Numbered from the stretch's first letter, positions 18,870-26,848 are shown. The stretch: 64,000 bases of DNA from Hanstruepera neustonica (GCF_002895005.1 NZ_POWF01000011.1:37812-101811), one strand, 5' to 3'. Numbers and translations are program-made. The notes: generated from the letters alone by a model not told the origin.

Positions 18870-20151
18870 TAATCACCTGTAATTTTCCAGGAAAAATAGC
18901 AGTACTAGTTTTTCTGTTCAATTTCCCTGTTTTCCATAAATCACCACTTAAAACATTAATACTTGCTGCATTCTCTAAACAGTCAACAAAGTTTGCTTTA
19001 GTAGTATCATTTTCGGTAATTAGCACTCTTAAAGTATAAGTCCCCCCTCTTAAATAAAGTTTTGGTATTTCCAGTTCTATAATATTGTAAAGTTCAAGTT
19101 CTTTCAAATTCACTCCCATTTCATCACTTGTATAGGATAAAACAAAATTTAAATTTGAATCAATAAAATTTACAGCCAAAAAGAGTCTATTATAATTTAA
19201 TTCAGAATATTTTTCTACTTCAATTCTAACTTTTAGTAATTCAGTAGAAATAATATCATCTACAACTTCATTTCTTTCATTTTGAAAATAAACTCTTTTT
19301 ACTTTTAGTTTTTGATTTCCTTGCCTATCAGTTCTATGCAAGAGAGATTCTGTTTTTTTATTTCTACCTGAGGTCAAATATCTATCAACTCCTTCACCTA
19401 CTTTACCGTCGTATGTTATCAAACCATTATCTATTACTATCACCCTACTACACAAAGTTTTTATTGTTGCCATATTGTGACTTACAAATAACACCGTACG
19501 ACCATTCCCTTTACTGATATCCTGCATCTTGCCCACAGCCTTTTTTTGAAACTCGGCATCACCAACGGCCAATACCTCATCCACCACCAAAATATCGGGT
19601 TCTAAAAAAGCAGCAACAGCAAAGGCCAACCGCACACGCATACCACTGCTATAGCGCTTGACTGGGGTATCCACATACCGCTCACAACCACTAAAAGCAA
19701 TAATTTCAGCTTCTTTTTCGCGTATTTCAGCCTTGGTCATGCCCAATATGGCACCATTCAAATAAATATTCTCACGGCCAGTCAATTCGGGGTGAAAACC
19801 CGTACCTACCTCAAGTAAACTAGCTATCCGCCCTTTGGTTTTAATCTCACCGGTGGTCGGGCTGGTTACACGGCTCAATATTTTCAAAAGAGTACTTTTG
19901 CCTGCACCATTTTTTCCAATAATACCCAACACCTCACCCTGTTGTACTTCAAAATTAATATCCTGTAAGGCCCAAACATAGTCACTATCAGCCTTGGTAC
20001 TTCTATCATTCACCGAGCCCACCTTTAAATAGGGGTCCTCCTTCCCACGCACCCGATGCCACCAACGGTTCAGGTCGTGGCTTATCGTACCCGTACCAAC
20101 CAGTCCTAATCGGTATTGCTTGCTTATATTTTCAGCCTTTAATATGACCAT
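18859..20151 (-). CDS. wzt: ABC transporter ATP-binding protein of polysaccharide export, Wzt type
   Basis: A 430-aa ATPase. The Walker A motif is GKNGAGKSTL, the signature is YSSGMRVRLAFAVA and Walker B is ILVVDEVLAVGD. Residues 1-250 are the TagH/Wzt-type nucleotide-binding domain. The last 150 or so residues form a beta-rich extension, as in Wzt proteins that recognise the modified chain end before export. It works with the permease 20971-21837. A strong ribosome site (AAGAAGGA) lies just before the ATG at 20151, immediately after a heptamer repeat array. The whole Wzt family is known for O-antigen and capsule export; which of these is made here is not decided. Confidence 0.9.
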   Translation of the reverse strand: MVILKAENISKQYRLGLVGTGTISHDLNRWWHRVRGKEDPYLKVGSVNDRSTKADSDYVWALQDINFEVQQGEVLGIIGKNGAGKSTLLKILSRVTSPTTGEIKTKGRIASLLEVGTGFHPELTGRENIYLNGAILGMTKAEIREKEAEIIAFSGCERYVDTPVKRYSSGMRVRLAFAVAAFLEPDILVVDEVLAVGDAEFQKKAVGKMQDISKGNGRTVLFVSHNMATIKTLCSRVIVIDNGLITYDGKVGEGVDRYLTSGRNKKTESLLHRTDRQGNQKLKVKRVYFQNERNEVVDDIISTELLKVRIEVEKYSELNYNRLFLAVNFIDSNLNFVLSYTSDEMGVNLKELELYNIIELEIPKLYLRGGTYTLRVLITENDTTKANFVDCLENAASINVLSGDLWKTGKLNRKTSTAIFPGKLQVINEK

Positions 20152-20158
20152 GTCCTTC

Positions 20159-20208
20159 TTAATACTTAATACTTAATACTCTATACTTAATACTTAATAC
20201 TCAATACC
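20159..20208. repeat. heptamer tandem repeat (AGTATTA on minus strand)
   Basis: About six units of the 7-bp motif TAATACT (plus strand), interrupted once in the middle, fill the junction between the methyltransferase and wzt genes. On the minus strand the methyltransferase ends inside the array (its last codons Ile-Glu-Tyr-stop come from repeat sequence) and the wzt ribosome site follows it. Since 7 is not a multiple of 3, the repeat places TAA stops in every frame. Confidence 0.75.
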
Positions 20209-20967
20209 GTCATCCGTCAGCGGCTTCTCATAAACAGCCACAAGTCCGGCACTCAAATATTTATTAGGATGCTTCTCCAAATAGGGATTAAGCACATACT
20301 TACAAAAAATTCGAGTAGGTTTAAAAATAAGCTTTTGAAACACATTCAACTTTTGATGTACACCAAACGGAAACCCGCCCCGATATTCCAAGCGTGCTAT
20401 TTTGAGGTTATTTCTGGCTGCAAATGCTTTAAAAGTCTTAAAATTCATGCATTTGAGATTATGCGCTTTTAGGTTTTTATAATCGACCAAATAACCATAC
20501 AGCCTGCGCACGTACCGTTTATTGGGAACCATCACCAATAATCTACCACCAGGTTTTAAATAGTGTAAGTGCTTGTCCAAAACCGCATCATAATTTTCAA
20601 AATGCTCAATAAAACCTAAAGAAAACACATAGTCGTACTGCTTTTCTGGTAAATGCTTATTAAAGTCTACTTCCAGCAAGTGATAATGAGAGACACCCAT
20701 GGAAGCAAAAGTTTTTTGCAATTGAGTAGCATCCGAATTAAAATCAAGACAGGTAGGTTCTAAATCATATTTAGCAGCCAAGTAGGCCAAATAACGCCCA
20801 GGGTAACCACCTATTTCAATAATCGATTGATTGCCTGGGTTTGGGGTTATAAGCGTATCCCAAAACGAATCATAACGCGAACACACCGTTTCAATGTGTT
20901 TTTTCGTGCTGTGGTCATGATTGTAATAATCTTCCCAATAGGCTTGTGTTGTCAGTTCTTTTTCCAT
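20194..20967 (-). CDS. class I SAM-dependent methyltransferase between wzm and wzt
   Basis: A 257-aa protein. IIEIGGYPGRYLAYLAAKYD near residue 47 is motif I, YDYVFSLGFIEHFENYDAVL is the motif II region, and LHYLKPGGRLLVMVPNKRYV is the post-motif III strand. It starts 3 bp after the permease gene and ends in the heptamer repeat before wzt. In several ABC-exported O-antigens a methyltransferase (for example WbdD in E. coli O8/O9a) caps the chain and the Wzt extension recognises the cap. The placement here invites the same idea, but this protein has no kinase or coiled-coil part. Confidence 0.82.
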   Translation of the reverse strand: MEKELTTQAYWEDYYNHDHSTKKHIETVCSRYDSFWDTLITPNPGNQSIIEIGGYPGRYLAYLAAKYDLEPTCLDFNSDATQLQKTFASMGVSHYHLLEVDFNKHLPEKQYDYVFSLGFIEHFENYDAVLDKHLHYLKPGGRLLVMVPNKRYVRRLYGYLVDYKNLKAHNLKCMNFKTFKAFAARNNLKIARLEYRGGFPFGVHQKLNVFQKLIFKPTRIFCKYVLNPYLEKHPNKYLSAGLVAVYEKPLTDDGIEY

Positions 20968-20970
20968 AAA

Positions 20971-21837
20971 TCACACGGTATCAATAAACGATTTTTCAGT
21001 TCGGTTAAAAATAATGATACCTATTAAAAACAACAAAATACTCACAATCAGGGTATATACAAATCCAAACCAGCTAAAACTGCCCGTATCCAGCAACATA
21101 TACCGAAAGCCTTCAATAATTTGGGTCAGCGGGTTGTACTCAACAAGCACAGCCACGGCTTTGGGAAACTTCAATCGGGCTTCCGAAAGCGGATAAGGTA
21201 CTGCCGACATATACATGAGCAATTGTACCCCAAAACTAATAACGATGGTCATATCGCGGTACTTGGTGGTCATGGACGATAAGATCATCCCCAAGCCCAA
21301 GCCCATTAAGGCCATCATAAGAATATACACCGGAAACAAAAACAAATTGGCATTCGGCTGTACCGAGGCACCAATACCCAAGTAATAAATATAAAACCCG
21401 ATAAAAATACCCAATTGGATAAAGAGTTTCAACAAATTGGAAATGGTCACAGACATGGGCATAATCACCCGTGGAAAATAAACCTTACCAAAAATATTTT
21501 GGTTCTTCTTAAAGGTATCACTAGTACCAGACAAACAGTTATTAAAATAGTTCCAAGCGGTAATCCCCGCTAGGTTAAACAAAAAATTAGGAACAGTACC
21601 CGTAGCTATATTTCCAAGATTGTTAAACACCAAGGTAAAAATCACAGAGGTAAACAAGGGTTGAATCACATACCACAAAGGCCCTAAAATGGTCTGCTTG
21701 TAAACGGTAACAATATCGCGTTTCACAAAAAGAATCAGCAAATCCCGATAACGCCAAATTTCCTTGAAATTGAGGTCTATTAGCCTACGTTTTGAGGAAA
21801 TGGTATAAAGCCAAGTTTCATTGTCAGTATGACCCAA
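20971..21837 (-). CDS. wzm: ABC-2 type polysaccharide export permease, Wzm type
   Basis: A 288-aa inner-membrane protein with about six helices. The start RRLIDLNFKEIWRYRDLLIL followed by FVKRDIVTVYKQTILGPLW is the typical N-terminus of Bacteroidetes Wzm/TagG-type permeases. No ATG is available near the expected N-terminus, so the start is taken as TTG at 21837; an in-frame stop lies not far upstream. It is the first gene of the 21-kb minus-strand locus, 3 bp before a methyltransferase, with the ATPase gene two positions on. It exports the finished, lipid-linked glycan to the periplasm. Confidence 0.9.
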   Translation of the reverse strand: MGHTDNETWLYTISSKRRLIDLNFKEIWRYRDLLILFVKRDIVTVYKQTILGPLWYVIQPLFTSVIFTLVFNNLGNIATGTVPNFLFNLAGITAWNYFNNCLSGTSDTFKKNQNIFGKVYFPRVIMPMSVTISNLLKLFIQLGIFIGFYIYYLGIGASVQPNANLFLFPVYILMMALMGLGLGMILSSMTTKYRDMTIVISFGVQLLMYMSAVPYPLSEARLKFPKAVAVLVEYNPLTQIIEGFRYMLLDTGSFSWFGFVYTLIVSILLFLIGIIIFNRTEKSFIDTV

Positions 21838-22327
21838 TGTGAGGAGTATTTTTGGTTTCGGCTAATATAAAAAATGCCCCTTGAACCACAAAGTATTATA
21901 TAAGTATTATATAAGTATTGCAAAACACAAAACACAACCCACATCTCACAACTCCCATCTCACAACCCTAAACCGTATTCCTGCGTAGCAGGAAACCGCT
22001 GTCGTAAGCATAAAGCACAAAAGCTTCGAAAACAGGAGCTGTGCGACGCGAAGTTTTGGGCTTGGTTCACCGTAGGTGAAATGCCTACCGACAGTAAAGG
22101 CACTTTTTGGTTCTTTTTTGTGCATAAAAAAGAATAAATAACATCCCTTGCCATCCTAAATTCTACAATGATATTGCTCCTGTACAGACCTTACGCCTGC
22201 AATTGAGGTAAGAGCATGGCAAATGCGAAGCATTCACAAATACAATAATTTAAATATATAGTTATGACTAATCACCTCTGTCATCCTGAATGTGATTCAG
22301 TATCTATTAAAAACCAACAACTCCCAA
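21838..22327. other. gene-free spacer with tandem and palindromic repeats
   Basis: 490 bp without a convincing gene. It holds two exact copies of an 11-bp unit AGTATTATATA (21892-21913), a CA-rich direct repeat CATCTCACAAC (about 21943-21968), and three short palindromes with a 3-nt loop (21978-21994, 22066-22080, 22222-22234). An imperfect inverted repeat in TCATCCTGAATGTGATTCAG (22280-22299) is of a kind often dispersed in Bacteroidetes genomes. A promoter for the wzm operon should lie here, but I see no clear TAnnTTTG on the minus strand. Confidence 0.6.
21892..21913. repeat. 11-bp direct repeat upstream of wzm
   Basis: Two exact, adjacent copies of AGTATTATATA followed by a partial third (AGTATT). 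The array is about one DNA helical turn per unit and lies about 55 bp upstream of the wzm start codon, where promoter elements would be expected. Confidence 0.7.
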
Positions 22328-22963
22328 CTACCAACCCCCATCTAAGTAAACCGGCAAATCCTCAAGCCCAAGCCAACCATCATCCATATTCGGTTTTGAA
22401 AAATAAAACTCAAAACCACTTATCTTTTGGCACACTACCAGCTCACCCAAAAAATCCATTAAAATCCACAACACATAATCAGTAACCGTTTCCAAGGGGT
22501 AAGACATCAGTGTAGAAGCCAAATTCGTAAAACCAAACAACAAACAATGCTTGTCTGTTTTGTCATCATAAGAGTCTGGCATCCAAACAATATCACTGGC
22601 CTTTAAAGTAAGTCCTTCAAACTGATAAGGCGGGTCTGTACGGTCAGCAATAGCATCAACATCAATAACAGGCTGAATAAATGCCGTAATCTTCCAATTC
22701 GGAATAACAGGAGCCACTTGCATCAAATTCCGAATCAATATAACCCCTTCCGCACGCCCATGGGTTGTCAATACCAATTCGGCATAAGTACGCTCCTTGC
22801 TGGCAAACTTCATAACACAGCTCAATGTAGGCCCAATAGCCTCCAACAAGCTCGTAAGTGTATTAAAATAGTAAGCATTTTCGCTATCGGGCAGCGATTG
22901 CAAATGGTAAAAAGTCTCACCATGTTCAGAAAAATAATCCCAAAATGCTTGAAAATCACGCAT
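22328..22963 (-). CDS. hypothetical protein, 211 aa
   Basis: Not recognised. It has no signal peptide and no membrane helix and is acidic and rich in aromatic residues, so probably a soluble cytoplasmic protein. Visible blocks are FWDYFSEHGETFYHLQ at the start, ELVLTTHGRAEGVILIRNLM in the middle and WKITAFIQPVIDVDAIADRT after it. The acidic, aromatic C-terminus (DDGWLGLEDLPVYLDGGW) resembles small immunity-type proteins only in composition. It sits alone between repeat-rich spacers and is likely accessory. No function is proposed. Confidence 0.6.
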   Translation of the reverse strand: MRDFQAFWDYFSEHGETFYHLQSLPDSENAYYFNTLTSLLEAIGPTLSCVMKFASKERTYAELVLTTHGRAEGVILIRNLMQVAPVIPNWKITAFIQPVIDVDAIADRTDPPYQFEGLTLKASDIVWMPDSYDDKTDKHCLLFGFTNLASTLMSYPLETVTDYVLWILMDFLGELVVCQKISGFEFYFSKPNMDDGWLGLEDLPVYLDGGW

Positions 22964-23017
22964 AGTCTTAAGAAATTATAATGAGTGGAATATAACCGTA
23001 TAAAGACCTAAAAATGT

Positions 23018-23221
23018 TTATGGATCATGAATGCCATTAATACTTTTATAAACTGTATCATAAGGCAAGCCCAAATAATCACAAAACTCCGTAATGGTCA
23101 CAACCTGAAAACGTTCTTTTTTATGAAGTAATCTAATGTCTCGCAAAAGGTCACGAGCATAACTCTCACTACGGCCAGTTAAAAAAATAACATCTTGGGT
23201 GTAAATACAAATTCTGTTCAT
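23018..23221 (-). CDS. small putative helix-turn-helix protein, 67 aa
   Basis: A short protein (MNRICIYTQDVIFLTGRSES...). Residues 7-24 (YTQDVIFLTGRSESYARD) and 42-62 (TITEFCDYLGLPYDTVYKSI) each look like a helix-turn-helix recognition unit of the excisionase/MerR-like or Xis-like kind. It might regulate its own promoter or a neighbour. It lies 54 bp upstream of the 211-aa gene on the same strand, so the two may be co-transcribed. Upstream of it begins the tandem-repeat spacer. The DNA-binding role is an inference from residue pattern only. Confidence 0.6.
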   Translation of the reverse strand: MNRICIYTQDVIFLTGRSESYARDLLRDIRLLHKKERFQVVTITEFCDYLGLPYDTVYKSINGIHDP

Positions 23222-23360
23222 AACAGTGATAGTTTAGAAAACGAATAAACATCACTATGAATTGTTCAGTTAAGGAGAAGCAATCAATTATTCAATAATC
23301 AATCACTATCAATATTAATCTTTTTTTCAGAAATCTGCAAGTCAAAAAAAACCTATTTAC

Positions 23361-23426
23361 GGTATAGAAAAGGCATAGCTAGAGTATGGCTAAGGTATGG
23401 CTAGTGTATGCGAAGGGCATTTCAAC
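23361..23426. repeat. imperfect tandem array, 11-bp unit
   Basis: Six consecutive 11-bp segments, the best being GGTATGGCTAG (23394-23404), AGTATGGCTAA (23383-23393) and GGCATAGCTAG (23372-23382). All share a G-TAT/CAT-GCTA core at fixed spacing. The array runs straight into the 19-bp array. Confidence 0.7.
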
Positions 23427-23428
23427 AG

Positions 23429-23523
23429 AAATGAGCAAAAACAGCAGAAAACGCCATAAACAACAGAAACAGACAAAAACAGCAGAAAACAACAAAAACA
23501 ACAGATTCAGGCAAAAACAACAG
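23429..23523. repeat. tandem array, five 19-bp units, A-rich
   Basis: Five head-to-tail 19-bp units starting at 23429, 23448, 23467, 23486 and 23505. Every unit ends in CARCAG and most carry AAAACA just before it. There are no spacers between units, so this is not a CRISPR. It lies about 180 bp upstream of the 249-aa gene. Confidence 0.75.
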
Positions 23524-23700
23524 ATTTGAAATACAGTTAAAACAATAACGCACGATATTGTCCATAGGTAACCTCGGCTATCGTAGGTAAACAGCAAGTC
23601 AAAAACTTGAAATACTACAACAAAAAGCCCCAAATCAGGTACCAGTAATTATTAACCAGAAGCTGCAATAAAAAAATGCAGTTTCACAAACTTTAAGATT

Positions 23701-24450
23701 ATGGCTAAATTAAAAAGCTTTATCAAAATCGAAGGAACCCTGGACGATTTGACCTTTTACAAAGGTAAGGAAGGGTATTTGGTGAAAACCAAAAGCGCAA
23801 TAAGCGCCAACCGGATCAAAAACGACCCAGCTTTTATTAGAACCCGCGAAAACGGTGCAGAGTTCGGTCATGCCGCTACAAGTGGTAAACAATTGCGACG
23901 GGCAATTCTCAACCTCTTGACTGACGCCAAGGACGATTTGGTAACACCGCGTTTAACACAAACTATGACCCGTGTAAAAGACGCAGATACCACATCACCA
24001 CGTGGTGAAAGAAATGTGGCTACCGGCCTAACAACCGCAGCTGGCAGATTGACATTAAATGGTTTTAACTTCAACGTAAATGCCATTTTAAGCAGTGTAT
24101 TATTAACCGATTTTACATTAAACACGGCTACGGGAGAAATTGACATTCCGGATTTTGTACCCAGTCAAAACCTCACCAGCCCAGAAGGAGCAACACACGT
24201 AAGCTTGGAAGCTGGCTTTTTAAATTTAGACTTTGCAACAAACGTCAAAGACCTACAGCTAAGTCCTATTTTTAACACGCCCATTAACAACACGCTTACA
24301 CCCGTTGTGCTAACACCTGCCGCAGTACCAGCAGGAGCAGGTAATCAACTCTACTTCTTAAAAGTAGCATTCTTTCAAGAAGTAAACGGCATACAATACG
24401 CATTAAACAATGGCACCTACAATGCCCTGCAATTAATTGATATATTGTAA
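23701..24450 (+). CDS. conserved-looking hypothetical protein, 249 aa
   Basis: Not assigned to a family with certainty. The basic N-terminus (MAKLKSFIKIEGTLDDLTFY) is followed by a KGKEGYLVKTKSAISANRIK strand-turn and RTRENGAEFGHAATSGKQLR. The rest is rich in Thr, Asn and Leu and looks beta-rich, with DFTLNTATGEIDIPDF and a final YALNNGTYNALQLIDIL. This layout recalls Bacteroidetes proteins of the DUF6266 kind, which is only a suggestion. There is no signal peptide. It is a single-gene unit closed by a good terminator and preceded by the tandem arrays. Likely accessory. Confidence 0.65.
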   Translation: MAKLKSFIKIEGTLDDLTFYKGKEGYLVKTKSAISANRIKNDPAFIRTRENGAEFGHAATSGKQLRRAILNLLTDAKDDLVTPRLTQTMTRVKDADTTSPRGERNVATGLTTAAGRLTLNGFNFNVNAILSSVLLTDFTLNTATGEIDIPDFVPSQNLTSPEGATHVSLEAGFLNLDFATNVKDLQLSPIFNTPINNTLTPVVLTPAAVPAGAGNQLYFLKVAFFQEVNGIQYALNNGTYNALQLIDIL

Positions 24451-24470
24451 ACTAGTACCAAACAAAAGAA

Positions 24471-24500
24471 AAAGCGGATACCAAAATATCCGCTTTTTTT
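24471..24500 (+). terminator. rho-independent terminator after the 249-aa gene
   Basis: A 10-bp stem AAAGCGGATA / TATCCGCTTT with a 6-nt loop runs into a T-run. It sits 20 bp after the stop codon, and the A-run before the stem allows weak function on the other strand. Confidence 0.85.
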
Positions 24501-24533
24501 ATACTTTAAATCCTCTCAACTAAAAAATACTAT

Positions 24534-24591
24534 CAACTACAAACTCAAAACTACCCACTAACAACTACAAACTCACAACTACAAACTATTG
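24534..24591. repeat. CAACTACAAACTCA-type tandem repeat at gene end
   Basis: Three to four imperfect units of CAACTACAAACTCA. On the minus strand the epimerase gene ends within it: the last codons Asn-Ser-Leu-stop are repeat sequence, and the array continues downstream with further TAG and TGA triplets. Confidence 0.6.
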
Positions 24592-25562
24592 AAAAACTCC
24601 CAAGTCAATTGCAACCCCTCTCTCACGGAAACCTGCGGATCATAGCCCAATAGGTCTTGCGCTTTAGAAATATCAGCCAAGCTATCACGAACATCCCCTT
24701 GGCGAGGCGGTCCATAAATGGCTTTCAAATCGGAATGGACAGCCTGTTGTAACGATTCCCATAAATAGTTTACGGTAATACGTTCGCCACAGGCCACATT
24801 AAAAACCTGATTACGGGCTTTCTCACTGGCAAAAAAGCCTTTAATATTGGCTTGAACGGCATTATCAACATAGGTAAAATCGCGGGTTTGTTCGCCATCG
24901 CCATTAATTTTGGGCGACTGATTGTCCTTTAGTGCTTGCATAAAAAGGGGAATAACCGCTGCATAAGCACCGTTGGGACTCTGTTTAGGCCCAAATACAT
25001 TAAAATAGCGCAATCCTACCACATCAGTCCCGTATGTTTTTCCAAAGACATCAGCATACAATTCGTTCACATATTTAGTAACCGCATAAGGAGACAAAGG
25101 TTTGCCAATAGTGTCTTCTATTTTGGGTAAGGTTGGACTATCACCATAAGTCGAACTGGAAGCCGCATAAACCATGCGCTTTACAGAATTGGAATCCTTT
25201 AAGGCAATCATCATATTTAAAAAACCCGTAATGTTAACCGCATTGGTTGTTGCAGGGTCATTAATAGACCGTGGCACAGATCCCAAAGCTGCTTGATGGC
25301 TCACATAGTCCATACCCTTCATAGCTTTGTGACAAGTATTCAAATCACGGATATCACCTTCAACAAGTTCAAAGGAAGGATGGTCCATAAACTCGCTTAA
25401 ATTTTCTTTATAGCCATTGGAAAAATCATCAAGCACGCGCACTTTTTGCGCGCCATGTTTCAAAAGATAACCAACCAGATTAGCACCAATAAAACCAGCG
25501 CCTCCAGTAACTAAAAAGCTATAAGTTGATAAATCTTTATGATGGTATTGGGCTTTATTCAT
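24579..25562 (-). CDS. UDP-N-acetylglucosamine 4-epimerase-like, WbpP/TviC type
   Basis: A 327-aa extended short-chain dehydrogenase. FLVTGGAGFIGANLVGYLLK is the NAD-binding loop (GxxGxxG), SSSTYGDSP gives the catalytic Ser region, and Y159-x3-K163 in SPYAVTKY is the catalytic pair. Pairing with a TviB/WbpO-type dehydrogenase (1-bp overlap) points to UDP-GlcNAc to UDP-GalNAc interconversion in the route to UDP-GalNAcA. UDP-glucose or UDP-glucuronate epimerase activity cannot be excluded from sequence alone. It is the last gene of the wza-wzc operon, ending in the CA-rich repeat. Confidence 0.83.
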   Translation of the reverse strand: MNKAQYHHKDLSTYSFLVTGGAGFIGANLVGYLLKHGAQKVRVLDDFSNGYKENLSEFMDHPSFELVEGDIRDLNTCHKAMKGMDYVSHQAALGSVPRSINDPATTNAVNITGFLNMMIALKDSNSVKRMVYAASSSTYGDSPTLPKIEDTIGKPLSPYAVTKYVNELYADVFGKTYGTDVVGLRYFNVFGPKQSPNGAYAAVIPLFMQALKDNQSPKINGDGEQTRDFTYVDNAVQANIKGFFASEKARNQVFNVACGERITVNYLWESLQQAVHSDLKAIYGPPRQGDVRDSLADISKAQDLLGYDPQVSVREGLQLTWEFFNSL

Positions 25563-26848
25563 TATAATCTAGCATCTACTAAATCTCTAGGAAGTAAAGA
25601 CTTAACGTCAAACACAACACCAGTTTCAGATTTTAGTTTTTTAATATCCAATTCTAAAAATTCATTATGACTAACTGCCAAAACAATGCCATCATAACTA
25701 TCAGCTAAATCATTAGCATCAGTCAACAATTCAAAGCCATACTCATCCTTTACCTCTTCTTTAGAAGCCCATGGATCATATACATCAACTTGAACGTGAT
25801 ACGTTTCAAATTCTCTAATAATGTCAATGGCTCTTGAATTACGTATGTCCGGGCAATTCTCCTTAAAAGTAATACCCAAGACCAAAACCTTGGAACCTTT
25901 TATAGTAGCACCCTTTTTTATCATCATTTTTACCGTTTCAGTAGCCACATAGCCTCCCATGCTATCATTCATTTTACGGCCTGCCAAAATAATTTCAGGA
26001 TTATAACCACTTTCAATGGCTTTTTGAGCCAAATAATAGGGATCAACACCTATACAGTGGCCGCCAACCAAACCTGGTGTAAACTTGATAAAGTTCCATT
26101 TGGTACCTGCTGCTTCTAATACTGCTTGGGTGTCAATATCCAACAATCTAAAGATTTTGGACAACTCGTTTACAAAAGCAATATTGATATCCCGTTGCGA
26201 ATTTTCAATCACTTTGGCAGCTTCAGCTACCTTTATTGAAGGTGCCTTATGAGTACCAGCTGTAATAATCGATTTATATAAATTATCTACCACGTCTGCA
26301 ATTTCCGGCGTAGAGCCAGAAGTCACTTTTAGTATCTTGGTAACGGTATGGGTTTTATCACCTGGATTAATACGTTCGGGCGAATAGCCAGCATAAAAAT
26401 CGGAATTGAATGTCAATCCGGAAACCGATTCCAATATCGGCACACAAATATCCTCGGTAACCCCCGGATAAACGGTAGATTCGTAAATGACAATATCGCC
26501 TTTTTTAAGTACCCTGCCAATTGTCTCGCTAGCTTTTACAAGTGGAGTAAAAATGGGCTTGTTTAGTTCATCGGTTGGTGTTGGAACTGTAATAATGTAT
26601 ACATTAGACTGTTCCAAGTCAGCCACAGCCTCCGAAATGCACAAACCAGCATTTCCAATGTCATCTGTCAATACGGATTGTAATTCAGATTGTTCTACCT
26701 CCAATGTACGGTCTATACCATTTTTGAGTTCTCCAACACGTTTGGTATTAATATCAAAACCAACAACGGGATACTTCTTGGCAAATTCAACGGCCAATGG
26801 GAGTCCAACATATCCTAAACCAATAATGGCTATTTTTTGTGTTTGCAT
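25562..26848 (-). CDS. nucleotide-sugar dehydrogenase, TviB/WbpO type
   Basis: A 428-aa UDP-sugar 6-dehydrogenase. IAIIGLGYVGLPLAVEFAKK is the NAD loop, VPTPTDELNKP is the central motif, and VGGHCIGVDPYYLA carries the catalytic Cys265. The early part (VVGFDINTKRVGELKNGIDR then TLEVE) matches the TviB/WbpO group that oxidises UDP-GlcNAc or UDP-GalNAc to the uronic acid. It shares one base with the epimerase gene and lies 31 bp after the Wzc gene. The product would be an acidic amino sugar precursor for a surface glycan, perhaps also used by the 1-21 kb cluster. Confidence 0.88.
   Translation of the reverse strand: MQTQKIAIIGLGYVGLPLAVEFAKKYPVVGFDINTKRVGELKNGIDRTLEVEQSELQSVLTDDIGNAGLCISEAVADLEQSNVYIITVPTPTDELNKPIFTPLVKASETIGRVLKKGDIVIYESTVYPGVTEDICVPILESVSGLTFNSDFYAGYSPERINPGDKTHTVTKILKVTSGSTPEIADVVDNLYKSIITAGTHKAPSIKVAEAAKVIENSQRDINIAFVNELSKIFRLLDIDTQAVLEAAGTKWNFIKFTPGLVGGHCIGVDPYYLAQKAIESGYNPEIILAGRKMNDSMGGYVATETVKMMIKKGATIKGSKVLVLGITFKENCPDIRNSRAIDIIREFETYHVQVDVYDPWASKEEVKDEYGFELLTDANDLADSYDGIVLAVSHNEFLELDIKKLKSETGVVFDVKSLLPRDLVDARL

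Larger units (their letters stand above)
23222..23700. other. gene-free spacer with 11-bp and 19-bp tandem arrays
   Basis: 479 bp between the divergent 67-aa and 249-aa genes. The central 160 bp are two adjoining tandem arrays (see repeats). An 84-codon open frame across the array (23379-23633, minus) has the biased composition expected from the repeat (Phe, Leu, Cys) and is not considered a gene. Confidence 0.7.

Noticed and set aside
21960..22154. 64-codon frame in the spacer upstream of wzm
   Set aside because: The frame runs through short palindromes and has the biased content of repeat DNA; treated as a repeat element.
23429..23523. CRISPR-like array
   Set aside because: The 19-bp units are adjacent with no spacers, and no cas genes are nearby.
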